From NCBI RefSeq assembly GCF_003259185.1, contig NZ_QGMP01000001.1, forward strand, positions 1,488,001 through 1,552,000: DNA of 64,000 nucleotides, written 5' to 3'. This DNA is from Isoalcanivorax indicus. Its GTDB lineage: Bacteria; Pseudomonadota; Gammaproteobacteria; Pseudomonadales; Alcanivoracaceae. The notes beneath the pieces were generated by a model. The model ran no database searches and had not been told where the DNA came from. It saw only the letters and a program-made list of their open reading frames with translations. The stretch's first letter is position 1. Each line of letters opens with the position of its first letter. The translations under genes and the position numbers were made by a program. Positions 33,819-43,024 of the stretch are shown here, one piece after another.

Positions 33819-36275
33819 ATGCACCGTGTCTTCCTGCCTTTCCTGCTGCTGTGGGGTCTGACCGCCTGTGGCGGCGACACCTCCGTTTCGTCACCCCCGA
33901 CATTGCCTGGGCAGCCGCCCGGGCAGCCAGGTACCCCCGCGCCTGACAGCCGTTTTGCCGATGCGCGCCTGGCCGAGTGTGTGCTCGACAGCGACAAACG
34001 TGACGTGGGCGACGGTCTGGATGCGCCGGGATTGCGCCAGGATGTCCCGGTGCCGGCGGTAGGGCGGGCCACCGGGGCGTGTGCCGACAATCAGCGTTTC
34101 CGGGTCGGTACCGGCATCTTCGACGTGACCGGCCCTGTGGCCCTGAAAAGCGGCGCAGGCTGGGAAGACACGACACAGGTGATGCGCGGTCTGCACCAGC
34201 GCCAGTATGCCCGTGCCTATGCCATCGAATCCCCCTGCAACGGCAAGCGGATCATGTTCGTGTCTGCTGATATCGGGCTGATGTGGGGCAGTTTGCGCAC
34301 CGGGGTGCTCGACGCCATCGCCGCAGACCCGGCGTTGCGGAACCATTATGCTGGCGACAATCTGATGTTGTCCGCCACCCACACCCACAGTGGTCCGGCA
34401 GGCTACTCGCATACCGAAGCCGGCAATGCGCTGCACCTGGGCTACGACGACCTGGTGTATCAGACACTGGTAAACGGCATGGTGGAGGCGATACGCCGGG
34501 CGCACGCGAACATCGAGGCTCATCCGGCGCCGATCCCCATTGATCTCGCCAGCGGAGAGTTGCTGAACACGAACATCAACCGCTCCCGGCCAGCGTTTGC
34601 CATGAACCCGCTGAGCGAGCGGGCGCAGTTTCTGGATACCCGTGGCGAAGAGGTCGACGTCAACAAGCTCATGGTGCAGCTCAACCTGCGCCGCGAGAAC
34701 GGCAGCCCGCTCGGGGTGATCAACTGGTTCGGGGTGCACCCGACCGTGATCGGGCCGGAGGCCGATATGGTCAGCGGTGACTGCAAGGGTTTCGCGTCGC
34801 TGGGCTTCGAGCGCATCATGCGCACCCGTTACGATCGTGCGCCCGGGGACGATACCTTCGTGGCGGCCTTCGCACAGGCCGACGAGGGCGATGCGTCGCC
34901 GAATATCTTTATCGACAAGTTTCCGCACCCGGACCCGCGCCGGGGCGGCGGGCTGAGTGTGTATGAGTCCAATGCCATCTCGGGGACCAAGCAACTGGCT
35001 CGCGCCATGGAGCTGTGGCAGGAAGGCGCGCCGATCAGCGGGCCGGTGGATTATCGCCTGATCCATGTGCGCATGAACCGGGTCACCGTCAACGACCCCG
35101 TTGTGCTCGCCCGGCTGGATCATCCGCCGGAGCTGGACAGCCCGGTGAAACGCACCTGTAACGCTGCCCTGGGGGTGTCCTTCCCGGCCGGGGCGGAGGA
35201 CGGGCCCGGGCCGATCAGCCGGGAAGGCGTCACCTGCGCAGCGGACAGCGCCCTGCTGCGCGCCATTGCCCAGGATTTCGCCGGCATGACCGACCTGGCG
35301 CTGCCGGTGGATACCGTCTCCAGCCTGCTGTTGTGCAATACCCACTCGCTGCCGTTGCTGGGCCTGGATTGCCATGCCGAAAAGCCGGTGCTGCTGCCCA
35401 CCAATCTGGGCGATTCTGTGCTGGGGGTTCCTGATCTGGTGCTCAACCTGCTTGGGCTGACGTTGAACTTCGAGTCGTCGATACAGCCATTGCAGGTATT
35501 CCGCATCGGCAACCTGGCGATTGTCGGGCTGCCCTGGGAGGTCACCACCATGTCGGCGCGACGTTTGCGCGCGCTGGTGCTGGATGAGCTGGCCCCCGTG
35601 GGCGTGGACACCGTCATCATTGCAGGGCTGGTGAATGACTATGTGCATTACCTGACGACCCGCGAGGAATACGCCAGCCAGCAGTATGAAGGCGCCTCAA
35701 CGGTTTACGGTCCCTGGAGTCTGGCAGCGGTCATGCAGGAGACCCGGCGGCTGGTGATCAGCCTGCGTCAGGGTGACAGTCTGCCGTCCGGCCCGGCCTA
35801 TCCGCGCAGTACGCCAGTATTGCGGCGCCCACCCTATGTGCCCTCGGACAGTGCCGGGGGCGGTCGTTACGGCGACCTGCTCAGTGATGTTCCGGCCACC
35901 GCGACAGGTGGCGACCGGATCAGTGCCTCGTTCCGCGCCGGTCATCCGCGCAATGACCTGATGCTCCAGGACAGCTATGTGTTTGTTGAGCGGCTGGAGC
36001 AGGGCGAATGGGTCACGGTGGCCACCGATCGCGACCCGGGGCTCTGGTTCCTGTGGTCGCCGCCGGTGTTGCCGCCGTTGCCCCTGGACCCGCTGGTGGT
36101 GGGGCCCTCCACGGCGGAGGTCATCTGGCATGTGCCCCACGATGCGCCGGATGGCTTCTATCGCCTGCGTCATCAGGGCAGGGCCGCGCCGGGAGGCGCC
36201 TACGAGGGCATTTCCGGCCCGGTGGCGATTACCGGCGCCAACGCCCGCTGCCCGGGGCTGCCCATCGGTCTGTGA
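33819..36275 (+). CDS. Neutral/alkaline ceramidase-family lipoprotein
   Basis: An 818-residue lipoprotein (lipobox with Cys17) of the neutral ceramidase family. It hydrolyses the amide of ceramide or related N-acyl lipids. The N-terminal catalytic domain has VGTGIFDVTGP, the zinc-site ATHTHSGPAGYSH, NWFGVHPTVI, and the serine segment DEGDASPN (Ser360) as in the Pseudomonas enzyme. A C-terminal domain of about 150 residues completes it. The start at 33819 follows GGGATAGC. It probably sits in the outer membrane. Confidence 0.88.
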   Translation: MHRVFLPFLLLWGLTACGGDTSVSSPPTLPGQPPGQPGTPAPDSRFADARLAECVLDSDKRDVGDGLDAPGLRQDVPVPAVGRATGACADNQRFRVGTGIFDVTGPVALKSGAGWEDTTQVMRGLHQRQYARAYAIESPCNGKRIMFVSADIGLMWGSLRTGVLDAIAADPALRNHYAGDNLMLSATHTHSGPAGYSHTEAGNALHLGYDDLVYQTLVNGMVEAIRRAHANIEAHPAPIPIDLASGELLNTNINRSRPAFAMNPLSERAQFLDTRGEEVDVNKLMVQLNLRRENGSPLGVINWFGVHPTVIGPEADMVSGDCKGFASLGFERIMRTRYDRAPGDDTFVAAFAQADEGDASPNIFIDKFPHPDPRRGGGLSVYESNAISGTKQLARAMELWQEGAPISGPVDYRLIHVRMNRVTVNDPVVLARLDHPPELDSPVKRTCNAALGVSFPAGAEDGPGPISREGVTCAADSALLRAIAQDFAGMTDLALPVDTVSSLLLCNTHSLPLLGLDCHAEKPVLLPTNLGDSVLGVPDLVLNLLGLTLNFESSIQPLQVFRIGNLAIVGLPWEVTTMSARRLRALVLDELAPVGVDTVIIAGLVNDYVHYLTTREEYASQQYEGASTVYGPWSLAAVMQETRRLVISLRQGDSLPSGPAYPRSTPVLRRPPYVPSDSAGGGRYGDLLSDVPATATGGDRISASFRAGHPRNDLMLQDSYVFVERLEQGEWVTVATDRDPGLWFLWSPPVLPPLPLDPLVVGPSTAEVIWHVPHDAPDGFYRLRHQGRAAPGGAYEGISGPVAITGANARCPGLPIGL

Positions 36276-36279
36276 AGCT

Positions 36280-36323
36280 GATTGTGATTTCGCGCCAGAT
36301 CATGCCCCGATTGTCATTTCGCG
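36280..36323. promoter_or_regulatory. 15-base direct repeat upstream of the diiron-protein gene
   Basis: GATTGTGATTTCGCG (36280-36294) is repeated with one change at 36309-36323 (GATTGTCATTTCGCG), centres 29 bases apart, about three helical turns. The second copy also contains TGTC-N7-GACA. Evenly phased direct repeats of this size are common for AraC-type activators. The gap to the start codon is 63 bases. Confidence 0.5.
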
Positions 36324-36386
36324 ACATTGCCGCCCGCAACCCCGGGGGCTAGCGTTGGGGCATAACCCAACAAGAGGTGCGCTACG

Positions 36387-37499
36387 ATGGAGATAAAACG
36401 GCTGGATTCGGCCCCGACAGACATCACCTATTACGAGAACTGGGATGGCCCCGGTGCAGACGATATCGAACACCGCATGACCCCGGACCATGTGCGTGAT
36501 GTCGTCGAGATCTTCCAGACCCCGTTGACCGGCCACTACAACTGGGATTACAGCTCGGCGGACGGACGTATCCGCAAGCTGTACCGGCTCGGCAAGGAAC
36601 TGAACTGGAACGCTGACATGGACGTGGACTGGAGCCAGACGTTCCCGCGCTCCGAGATTCCCATGGACCAGAGCTTCAACCCCTTCGCGGGCTGGGAGCC
36701 GTTCGAGCAGCTTTCGGATGAGGAAAAGCTGCGTTTTGGCTGGCATAACCTGGCCTGGATGCTGGCGCAGTTCATGCACGGCGAGCAGGGTGCCTTGCTG
36801 GTAGCCTCACAGCTGGCGTCCTGTGCACCGACTTATGATGCCAAGCTGTACGCCGCCTCGCAGACGTTCGATGAGGCCCGGCACGTCGAGGTGTTTACGC
36901 GGTACCTGCAGGAAAAGATCGGCATTCTCTATCCGATCAACCCGAACCTGAAAGTGCTGCTGGACAAGATCCTGTCTGATCCGCGCTGGGATCTGAAATT
37001 CATCGGCATGCAGATCATCATCGAGGGGCTGGCACTGGCGGCCTTCAACACGCTGAAAATGACAGCCCAGGATCCGCTGCTGCGCGAGATCATCCGCCTG
37101 GTGATCCGGGATGAAGCACGGCATGTGACCTTTGGCGTGAATTATCTGGAAGACTTTGTCGACACACTGACAGAAGAAGAGAAAGAGGAACGCGCGCAGT
37201 TTGCCTTTGAAGCCTGCGTGGTCATGCGCGAGCGCCTGATTGCCACCGAGGTCTTTGTGGAATTCGGCTGGGAACCGGAAAAGGCCCGTGAGCAGGTGCT
37301 GTCCTCGCACATCATGGCGCAGTTCCGCAATCTGCTGTTCACCCGTATCGTTCCCAATCTCAAGCGTATCGGCTTGCTGACGGACACGGTGCGGCCCAAG
37401 TTCGAAGAACTGGGCATTCTGCAGTTCGAGAATCTGGTGGATGACGGGGACATCGACTGGGCAGAGCTTTCGCGGCCGCTGTACAACGAAGCGTCCTGA
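36387..37499 (+). CDS. Ferritin-like diiron protein
   Basis: A 370-residue, mainly helical protein with a complete carboxylate diiron ligand set: Glu133 (HGEQGALL), Glu163-x2-His166 (DEARHVEVF), Glu213 (IIIEGLALAA) and Glu243-x2-His246 (DEARHVTFG). This is the pattern of ribonucleotide reductase R2-like, AurF-like and R2lox-like oxidases or oxygenases. No transmembrane helix or signal peptide. A Shine-Dalgarno (AAGAGGTG) precedes the ATG. The substrate is unknown; amine, fatty-acid or alkyl oxidation are options. It has its own upstream repeat elements. Confidence 0.82.
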   Translation: MEIKRLDSAPTDITYYENWDGPGADDIEHRMTPDHVRDVVEIFQTPLTGHYNWDYSSADGRIRKLYRLGKELNWNADMDVDWSQTFPRSEIPMDQSFNPFAGWEPFEQLSDEEKLRFGWHNLAWMLAQFMHGEQGALLVASQLASCAPTYDAKLYAASQTFDEARHVEVFTRYLQEKIGILYPINPNLKVLLDKILSDPRWDLKFIGMQIIIEGLALAAFNTLKMTAQDPLLREIIRLVIRDEARHVTFGVNYLEDFVDTLTEEEKEERAQFAFEACVVMRERLIATEVFVEFGWEPEKAREQVLSSHIMAQFRNLLFTRIVPNLKRIGLLTDTVRPKFEELGILQFENLVDDGDIDWAELSRPLYNEAS

Positions 37500-37567
37500 T
37501 CCTTTCCGCCATTGACCCGTGCCCGGGCGCGCTGCTTTGATAGCCACCCGGGCTTCCCCTCCCGATC

Positions 37568-38839
37568 ATGGCGCTCCGCTTGCGGGGCGTCGCTCGTTCT
37601 GTTTGCCTGGCGGACACTGTGACCGAACTTGCTGCGCGCCGTACCCAGGCCATGTTGCTGACTGCTGTGGCCGTCACTGGCATGGGCCAGACCCTTGTCT
37701 TCGCGATCCTGCCTTCATTGGGCCGTGCTGCCGGCATTGCCGACATCAAGGTCGGTCTGATCATCAGTTGCTCCTCGCTGATGTTTGCCCTGGCCAGCCC
37801 GGTGTGGGGGCGCACCAGTGAATACCTTGGCCGCAAACCGGTGCTGGTGATCGGCCTGGCGGGTTATGCGCTGGGCACGGCCCTGTTTGCGACCGCCTTC
37901 TGGTTTGGCATACGGGGTGTCATGACCGGGATGCTGCTGGTCACCGCACTGATCGCCAGCCGGGTTCTGCAGGCCAGTATCATGGCGGCCACGCCGCCGG
38001 CGGCGGCAGCCTACATGGCGGATACTTCCAGCCCGGCCACCCGCACCAAGGCCATGGGGCGTATCGGCGCCGCGCACAATCTGGGTACGGTGGTGGGCCC
38101 GGCAGTCGGGGGGCTGATTGCGGGCATCAGCCTGGTGGCGCCGTTGTATATGGTGGCCGTCATCACGGCCCTTATGGCGCTGTGGGTGTGGCGTGCACTG
38201 CCGGAGTCCCCCTATATCCTGCAACGCGGTCGCCCGGCCGCGCCGTTCTCCCTCGGCAACACACTGCGCTCCAGTTTCACGGCCTACACCGATCGGCGCC
38301 TGACCGACATCCTGCTGGTCGGCCTGATGCTGTTTGTTGCCTTTGCCATTGTCCAGCAGACGCTCGGGTTCCTGTTTCAGGACCGCCTCGCCATGTCGCC
38401 CCAGCAGGCGGCCGGTGGCGTGGGAATTGCGATGATGTGTGCAGCCCTGACCTCGCTGCTGGCACAGGCTGTCATCGTGCAGCGTCTGGGCTGGTCACCG
38501 GAAGCCATCCTGCGCCTGGCAGTGCCGTTGATGGGCACCGGGGTGCTGTTACTGCTGTGGGCGCCGGATCAGGTCTGGGTGACGGTGTCGGTGATGTTGC
38601 TGGGTCTGGGGCTGGGGTTGGGCATGCCCGGGGTCAGCAGCGCGGCCAGTTTGCGGGTGGGCGTGGAGGAGCAGGGCGCGGTAGCGGGGCTGATGAGTGC
38701 CTGTCCGGCGCTGGGTTTCATTTTCGGGCCCGTGATCGGCACAGGATTATATCAATTGCAGCCGAACTGGCCTTACCTGCTGGTGCTGGTGTTGTTCGTG
38801 CCGTTGATGTGGGCGGTGTGGCGATTGCGCAGCCAGTAA
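37568..38839 (+). CDS. MFS transporter, multidrug-efflux type
   Basis: A 423-residue inner-membrane protein with about 12 transmembrane helices. The loop motif PVWGRTSEYLGRKPV between helices 2 and 3 is the MFS signature A, as in TetA/Bmr-type drug:proton antiporters, and GPAVGGLIAG is at helix 5. The start is uncertain: ATG 37568 has no Shine-Dalgarno and GTG 37619 is a credible alternative. Substrate not predictable. Confidence 0.85.
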   Translation: MALRLRGVARSVCLADTVTELAARRTQAMLLTAVAVTGMGQTLVFAILPSLGRAAGIADIKVGLIISCSSLMFALASPVWGRTSEYLGRKPVLVIGLAGYALGTALFATAFWFGIRGVMTGMLLVTALIASRVLQASIMAATPPAAAAYMADTSSPATRTKAMGRIGAAHNLGTVVGPAVGGLIAGISLVAPLYMVAVITALMALWVWRALPESPYILQRGRPAAPFSLGNTLRSSFTAYTDRRLTDILLVGLMLFVAFAIVQQTLGFLFQDRLAMSPQQAAGGVGIAMMCAALTSLLAQAVIVQRLGWSPEAILRLAVPLMGTGVLLLLWAPDQVWVTVSVMLLGLGLGLGMPGVSSAASLRVGVEEQGAVAGLMSACPALGFIFGPVIGTGLYQLQPNWPYLLVLVLFVPLMWAVWRLRSQ

Positions 38840-38849
38840 CGCCTGGAAA

Positions 38850-38886
38850 CGCCGGAGAAGCAGGGCGGGCCGCTGCTTCCCCGGCG
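38850..38886. terminator. Bidirectional hairpin between convergent genes
   Basis: CGCCGG-A-GAAGCAG (38850-38863) pairs with CTGCTTC-C-CCGGCG (38873-38886), a 13-bp stem with one A-C mismatch and a nine-base loop. It lies between the MFS stop and the stop of the convergent OmpA gene, so it can terminate both transcripts. Confidence 0.6.
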
Positions 38887-38893
38887 GGCGGGC

Positions 38894-39559
38894 TTAACGG
38901 GTGTAAGGCAGCAGCGTCAGTTCCACGCGACGGTTCTGCGCACGACCGGCCGCCGTGTCGTTGGTAGCCGTCGGCTGATGCGGACCAAAACCGACGATAT
39001 CCAGCCGCACCTGCTCGACACCGTAACTGGCCAGGGCATTGGCCACGGACTGGGCACGTTGCTGGGACAGCAGCATGTTGTACTGCACACTGCCAGTGCT
39101 GTCGGTGTGACCGGCTACCTGGATCATGGTGGACTTGTACTCGCGCAGCACTTCAGCCACGGAATCCAGTACCGGCATGAACTGGGACTTCACCTGGTAG
39201 GCGTCGGTGTCAAAGGTCACATTGCCCGGCATGTTGAGGATGATGTTGTCGCCATCACGGGTGACGGAGACGCCGCTACCTGCCAGCTTGTCACGCAGCT
39301 CGCGTTCCTGCACATCCATGTAGTGGCCAACACCGCCGCCAGCGATGGCGCCGATACCGGCACCGGCCAGCGCGCGTTGACGACGCTCGCGGGCGCTGTC
39401 CGAGGTGGCGATACCGACCAGTGCGCCGACACCGGCGCCGATGGCTGCCCCGGTGGTGGCCCGGCTGGTACGCGGTTCCCCGGTATAGGGATCGGTGGTC
39501 TGACAGCCTTGCAGGGCAATCGCGCCAACGAGTACAGCGCTCAAGGTGATTTTCTTCAT
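38894..39559 (-). CDS. OmpA-family peptidoglycan-binding lipoprotein (YiaD-like)
   Basis: A 221-residue lipoprotein with Cys19 in the lipobox, a glycine-zipper segment (GAAIGAGVGALVG and GAGIGAIAGGGVG) and a C-terminal OmpA domain (VAGHTDSTGS, NMLLSQQRAQSV, GRAQNRRVEL) that binds peptidoglycan. It ties the outer membrane to the wall. The start MKKIT follows CAGGAGTCACC. Confidence 0.92.
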   Translation of the reverse strand: MKKITLSAVLVGAIALQGCQTTDPYTGEPRTSRATTGAAIGAGVGALVGIATSDSARERRQRALAGAGIGAIAGGGVGHYMDVQERELRDKLAGSGVSVTRDGDNIILNMPGNVTFDTDAYQVKSQFMPVLDSVAEVLREYKSTMIQVAGHTDSTGSVQYNMLLSQQRAQSVANALASYGVEQVRLDIVGFGPHQPTATNDTAAGRAQNRRVELTLLPYTR

Positions 39560-39616
39560 GGTGACTCCTGAAAAAGAATGTTCCGTCAGGGGCAAACATT
39601 ACGGCAAACAGGGCGC

Positions 39617-40240
39617 TTAAGAAAGGCGATTCCCCGCCGTTTGGCGGATCGGGTCACGCCACAGGCACCATACCCGGGGCCCTTGATCAGGCAGAGCGAA
39701 TTCGTGCTTCACCTGAAAACCGAAATGCTGGTACAAGGGCACATTGTGTGGATTGCAGGTTTCCAGATAGGCGGGAAAACCATCGCTGTCACATTGCGTC
39801 AGGACACTGTCGAGCAGGTGCCGGGCATAACCCCGCTGCTGGGCACGCGGGTCGACACCGATGATCTGCAGGTAGAAGTGGGGCGTGGGGGGGTGCAGCG
39901 CCTGCACCTGGCGGATACCATGCAGCCGCGCGGGCAAGCCGGACAGGCCGCACAGGCGCACCAGATCAGGCACGTGGCGAAGGCGCGCCACGACATTGCT
40001 GCCCCAGGTGCCCGGTGGCGACCACAGGGCGCCGCCCTGATCCTGCTGCAACGTATGAATCACGCCGCCGCTGCGCTCAAGGTGGTGTAATTGGGCGAGG
40101 AAGGCCTGTTCCAGGCGGCGCTCATAATGCGGTCCGGGGCGTGCCATCCAGCGCCAGAAGGGATCATCATGGAAGGCGCGGGCAAGCGCACAGCCCAGGG
40201 CGGGGAAATCGGCCGCCCGGGCGCGCCGGACAGGGGACAT
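39617..40240 (-). CDS. GNAT-family N-acetyltransferase
   Basis: A 207-residue GNAT acetyltransferase. The acetyl-CoA binding segment is GVDPRAQQRGYARHLLDSVL, followed by YLETCNPHNVPLYQHFGF, both classic. The substrate is unknown. Confidence 0.85.
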   Translation of the reverse strand: MSPVRRARAADFPALGCALARAFHDDPFWRWMARPGPHYERRLEQAFLAQLHHLERSGGVIHTLQQDQGGALWSPPGTWGSNVVARLRHVPDLVRLCGLSGLPARLHGIRQVQALHPPTPHFYLQIIGVDPRAQQRGYARHLLDSVLTQCDSDGFPAYLETCNPHNVPLYQHFGFQVKHEFALPDQGPRVWCLWRDPIRQTAGNRLS

Positions 40241-40301
40241 GCGTCATCCTTGTTTCATCATCTGTGCGCCATTGTGCGCCGCTGCAACAGGAGAGTCATC
40301 C

Positions 40302-41774
40302 ATGCCGGGACCCCGGCCCGACCTGAACCGCCTCGCGACCCAGCGCTGGGACCTGCTTGTGATTGGCGGTGGTATCACCGGCGCAGGTATTCTTCATCAG
40401 GCTGCACAGCTTGGCCTGAAAGTACTTCTCGTTGAAAAACATGATTTTGCATGGGGAACCTCAAGTCGATCCTCGAAAATGGTGCATGGCGGGTTGCGCT
40501 ATCTCAAGCAAGGGGATCTGCGCCTGACCCGGGAATCCCTGCAGGAGCGTGAGCGGCTGCTGCGCGCGTTGCCCGATCTGGTGGTCCGCCAGCACTGTCT
40601 GATGCCGTTGCGGCGCGGCCAGTTTCCCGGGCGCTGGGCCATGACCGTGGCGCTGTCGCTGTATGACCTGCTGGCAGGGGTTCGGGACCACCAGTGGCTG
40701 ACTGCCGACGTCTTGCGTGCCCGGGTGCCGGGGCTGGACATGGCGCCACTGACGGGCGCCATGCGCTACAGCGATGCGATGACGGATGACAGCCGCCTGG
40801 TCTTGCGTCTGTTGCATGCGGCGACGGCCGAGGGGGGCATGGCGATGAATTACTGTACCGCGCTGTCCGTCACGGAGAGCGGTGACCACCGACAGGTTCG
40901 CGTGCGCGATGCAGACGGTACCGAGGTGGCGCTCGAAGCGAAGGCGGTGATCAATGCCACCGGCGCCTGGGCCGATCTGCTCTCCGGGGCACCGGCACGG
41001 GTGCGCCCGCAGCGCGGCAGTCATCTGTTCGTGCCCGCCGCCCGGCTGCCGGTCCAGGATTGCATGACGCTGATCAACCCCCGCGATCAACGGCCGGTGT
41101 TCGTGTTCCCCTGGGAGGGCAGTACCTGTATCGGTACCACTGACCTGGATCATCGGGATGATCCCGACCGGGAGCCGCGGGCGACGGATGAAGAAATCGA
41201 CTATCTGCTGGCACTGGTCAATGGCTACTTCCCGGACACGCACCTGAGTCGCGACGACATCGTGTCGACGATGGCAGGTGTGCGTCCGATCATTGCGTCG
41301 GGCACCGGGCGAGACCCCTCGGCGGAACGGCGCGACCATGCTGTCTGGACGAAAGACGGCGTCGTAACGGTTTCGGGAGGCAAGCTGACGACCTTCAGGG
41401 TGATTGCGCTGGATGCGCTGGTGGAGACCGGCCTGCTGTCCCGGCGAGATGCCCGTCAGTGGCGTCGCCAGACCCCGGTATTCCGCGGTGTGGCGGCGTT
41501 GCCCGCCGGGCTGGGGCATCCCCTGCGACCCTGGGCGCAGGGGGAGGCACTGCACCGGCAGGTGCGCTGGATGCTGGACAACGAGCAGGTGCGCCACCTG
41601 GATGATCTGATGTTGCGCCGGACCCGACTCGGCCTGCTGCATGCGGACGGCGGCGAAGCGCTGCTCGAGGAACTGGGACCCTTGTTGTGTGAGGGCCTGG
41701 GCTGGGACGCAGCCCGGCTGGAACGGGAGCGCACACGCTACCGGGATATCCACAGGCGCGCCTATCGACCCTGA
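40302..41774 (+). CDS. glpD: Glycerol-3-phosphate dehydrogenase, FAD-dependent
   Basis: A 490-residue flavoprotein oxidising glycerol-3-phosphate to dihydroxyacetone phosphate and feeding electrons to quinone. The dinucleotide fold VIGGGITGAG is at the N-terminus, with GTSSRSSKMVHGGLRYL and the later SGGKLTTFR loop, all characteristic of GlpD/DAO-type enzymes. The start at 40302 follows ACAGGAG. Compatible with glycerolipid or triacylglycerol breakdown. Confidence 0.93.
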   Translation: MPGPRPDLNRLATQRWDLLVIGGGITGAGILHQAAQLGLKVLLVEKHDFAWGTSSRSSKMVHGGLRYLKQGDLRLTRESLQERERLLRALPDLVVRQHCLMPLRRGQFPGRWAMTVALSLYDLLAGVRDHQWLTADVLRARVPGLDMAPLTGAMRYSDAMTDDSRLVLRLLHAATAEGGMAMNYCTALSVTESGDHRQVRVRDADGTEVALEAKAVINATGAWADLLSGAPARVRPQRGSHLFVPAARLPVQDCMTLINPRDQRPVFVFPWEGSTCIGTTDLDHRDDPDREPRATDEEIDYLLALVNGYFPDTHLSRDDIVSTMAGVRPIIASGTGRDPSAERRDHAVWTKDGVVTVSGGKLTTFRVIALDALVETGLLSRRDARQWRRQTPVFRGVAALPAGLGHPLRPWAQGEALHRQVRWMLDNEQVRHLDDLMLRRTRLGLLHADGGEALLEELGPLLCEGLGWDAARLERERTRYRDIHRRAYRP

Positions 41775-41855
41775 TGCGTCAACCCTGATTATTTTCCTGA
41801 CCGGCTGGTATAGTGGCCGCCTTCCTTCAGCGAACCATCAGGATGCTCGCGGCAA

Positions 41856-42746
41856 ATGCTCAGCTATCAGCACGGCTACCATGCCGGGAACATTGCTGAC
41901 GTGCACAAGCATGTCATGCTCAGTCGCTTGCTCCGTTATCTGCAGCGCAAGCCGACGCCTTTTGCGGTCCTCGATCTGTACGCCGGGCGCGGACATTATG
42001 ATCTCCAGGATGACCGGGCCCGCAAGACCGGTGAGGCCGAGCAGGGCATCCTGCGCCAATGCGCGATGCCAGAGTGGCCCGCACTGCTGGCGCCTTATGC
42101 AGAGGCACTGTGGCGGGTCAACGGTGCCCTTGAGGGCGAGGGCGAGGGCGAGGGCGAGGGCGCGGTCGAGGGACAGGTCATGCCGCCCCGGGCGCTGCGC
42201 TACTATCCGGGCTCGCCACTGATTGCCCGCTACCTTTCTCCACCGGACTGCCCGGTGATCTGCAATGAGCTGCACCCGGCCGAGCATGATGCGCTGGCGG
42301 GCCACCTGAAAGGGTGCTCCGGTGTGCACCTGCATCGCCGTGATGCCCTGGAAGCCCTGATCGCCCTGGTGCCGCCGGCGCAGCGCCGTGGTCTGATTGT
42401 GCTGGACCCGAGCTTTGAACGGCCGCAGGAGTACGCCGAGATGGCCGCCGCGCTGGTGAAGGCGTGGCAGCGCTGGCCGATCGGGGTTTACATGCTGTGG
42501 TATCCGCTTCTGGCGGATCAACGGCACCGGCCCATGATCAATGCATTACGCCAACAGGTCGGGGCAGAGCAGATACTGCAATCGGAGCTGCAGGTGCGCA
42601 CCGCTGGCGCGGGCATGCATGGCTCCGGTGTGCTGGTGATCAACCCGCCCTGGGTGCTGGCCGACGAACTGCAGGCATTGCAGCCCTGGTTCGGCAACCT
42701 CTGTGCGGCAGGGCCGGGTACCGGATTGAGGCTCGTCGAATCGTGA
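41856..42746 (+). CDS. rlmJ: 23S rRNA (adenine(2030)-N6)-methyltransferase
   Basis: It methylates A2030 of 23S rRNA. The 296 residues start with MLSYQHGYHAGNIADVHKH, the RlmJ hallmark, followed by the SAM site DLYAGRGHYDL. The catalytic motif IV reads DPSF (184-187) where N6-adenine methyltransferases usually have DPP(Y/F). A run of five Glu-Gly pairs (residues 93-102), coded by a hexamer repeat, interrupts the protein. Confidence 0.9.
   Translation: MLSYQHGYHAGNIADVHKHVMLSRLLRYLQRKPTPFAVLDLYAGRGHYDLQDDRARKTGEAEQGILRQCAMPEWPALLAPYAEALWRVNGALEGEGEGEGEGAVEGQVMPPRALRYYPGSPLIARYLSPPDCPVICNELHPAEHDALAGHLKGCSGVHLHRRDALEALIALVPPAQRRGLIVLDPSFERPQEYAEMAAALVKAWQRWPIGVYMLWYPLLADQRHRPMINALRQQVGAEQILQSELQVRTAGAGMHGSGVLVINPPWVLADELQALQPWFGNLCAAGPGTGLRLVES
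42132..42161 (+). repeat. Five-copy GAGGGC hexamer repeat inside rlmJ
   Basis: Five perfect tandem copies of GAGGGC code for (Glu-Gly)5. The unit keeps the frame, so copy-number change alters only the linker length. Confidence 0.95.
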
Positions 42747-42849
42747 CACTGGTTCATATTCTGACAAGGGAAGATTTTCAGACTGTGACAACCCGTTTCA
42801 CGCTCCAGGCGCTTCGTTCTCCTTTAAACTAAATAAAATCAATAAATAA

Positions 42850-42894
42850 CGCCATTTTTATAATGTGGATTGTCACAAATGGCGCTGTCTGCAT
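42850..42894. promoter_or_regulatory. Promoter region of the FabR-like regulator
   Basis: CGCCATTT (42850-42857) and AAATGGCG (42887-42894) form a perfect 8-bp inverted repeat flanking a consensus -10 box TATAAT (42859-42864). No clear -35 box. A further TTGAC-N7-GTCAA inverted repeat lies at 42919-42935. This arrangement in a 278-bp gap upstream of a TetR-type gene suggests autoregulation. Confidence 0.5.
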
Positions 42895-43024
42895 CGCTAT
42901 CCTGCTGACGATTGACATTTGACCTGGCGCGTCAAGCAGCGTATTCAGTGAACACGAATAACAATCAGGCGGCCGCAGGGAAGCGCTCCCCCCATGACGG
43001 CTGCCCTCCCGGAGGACAGGCCCC

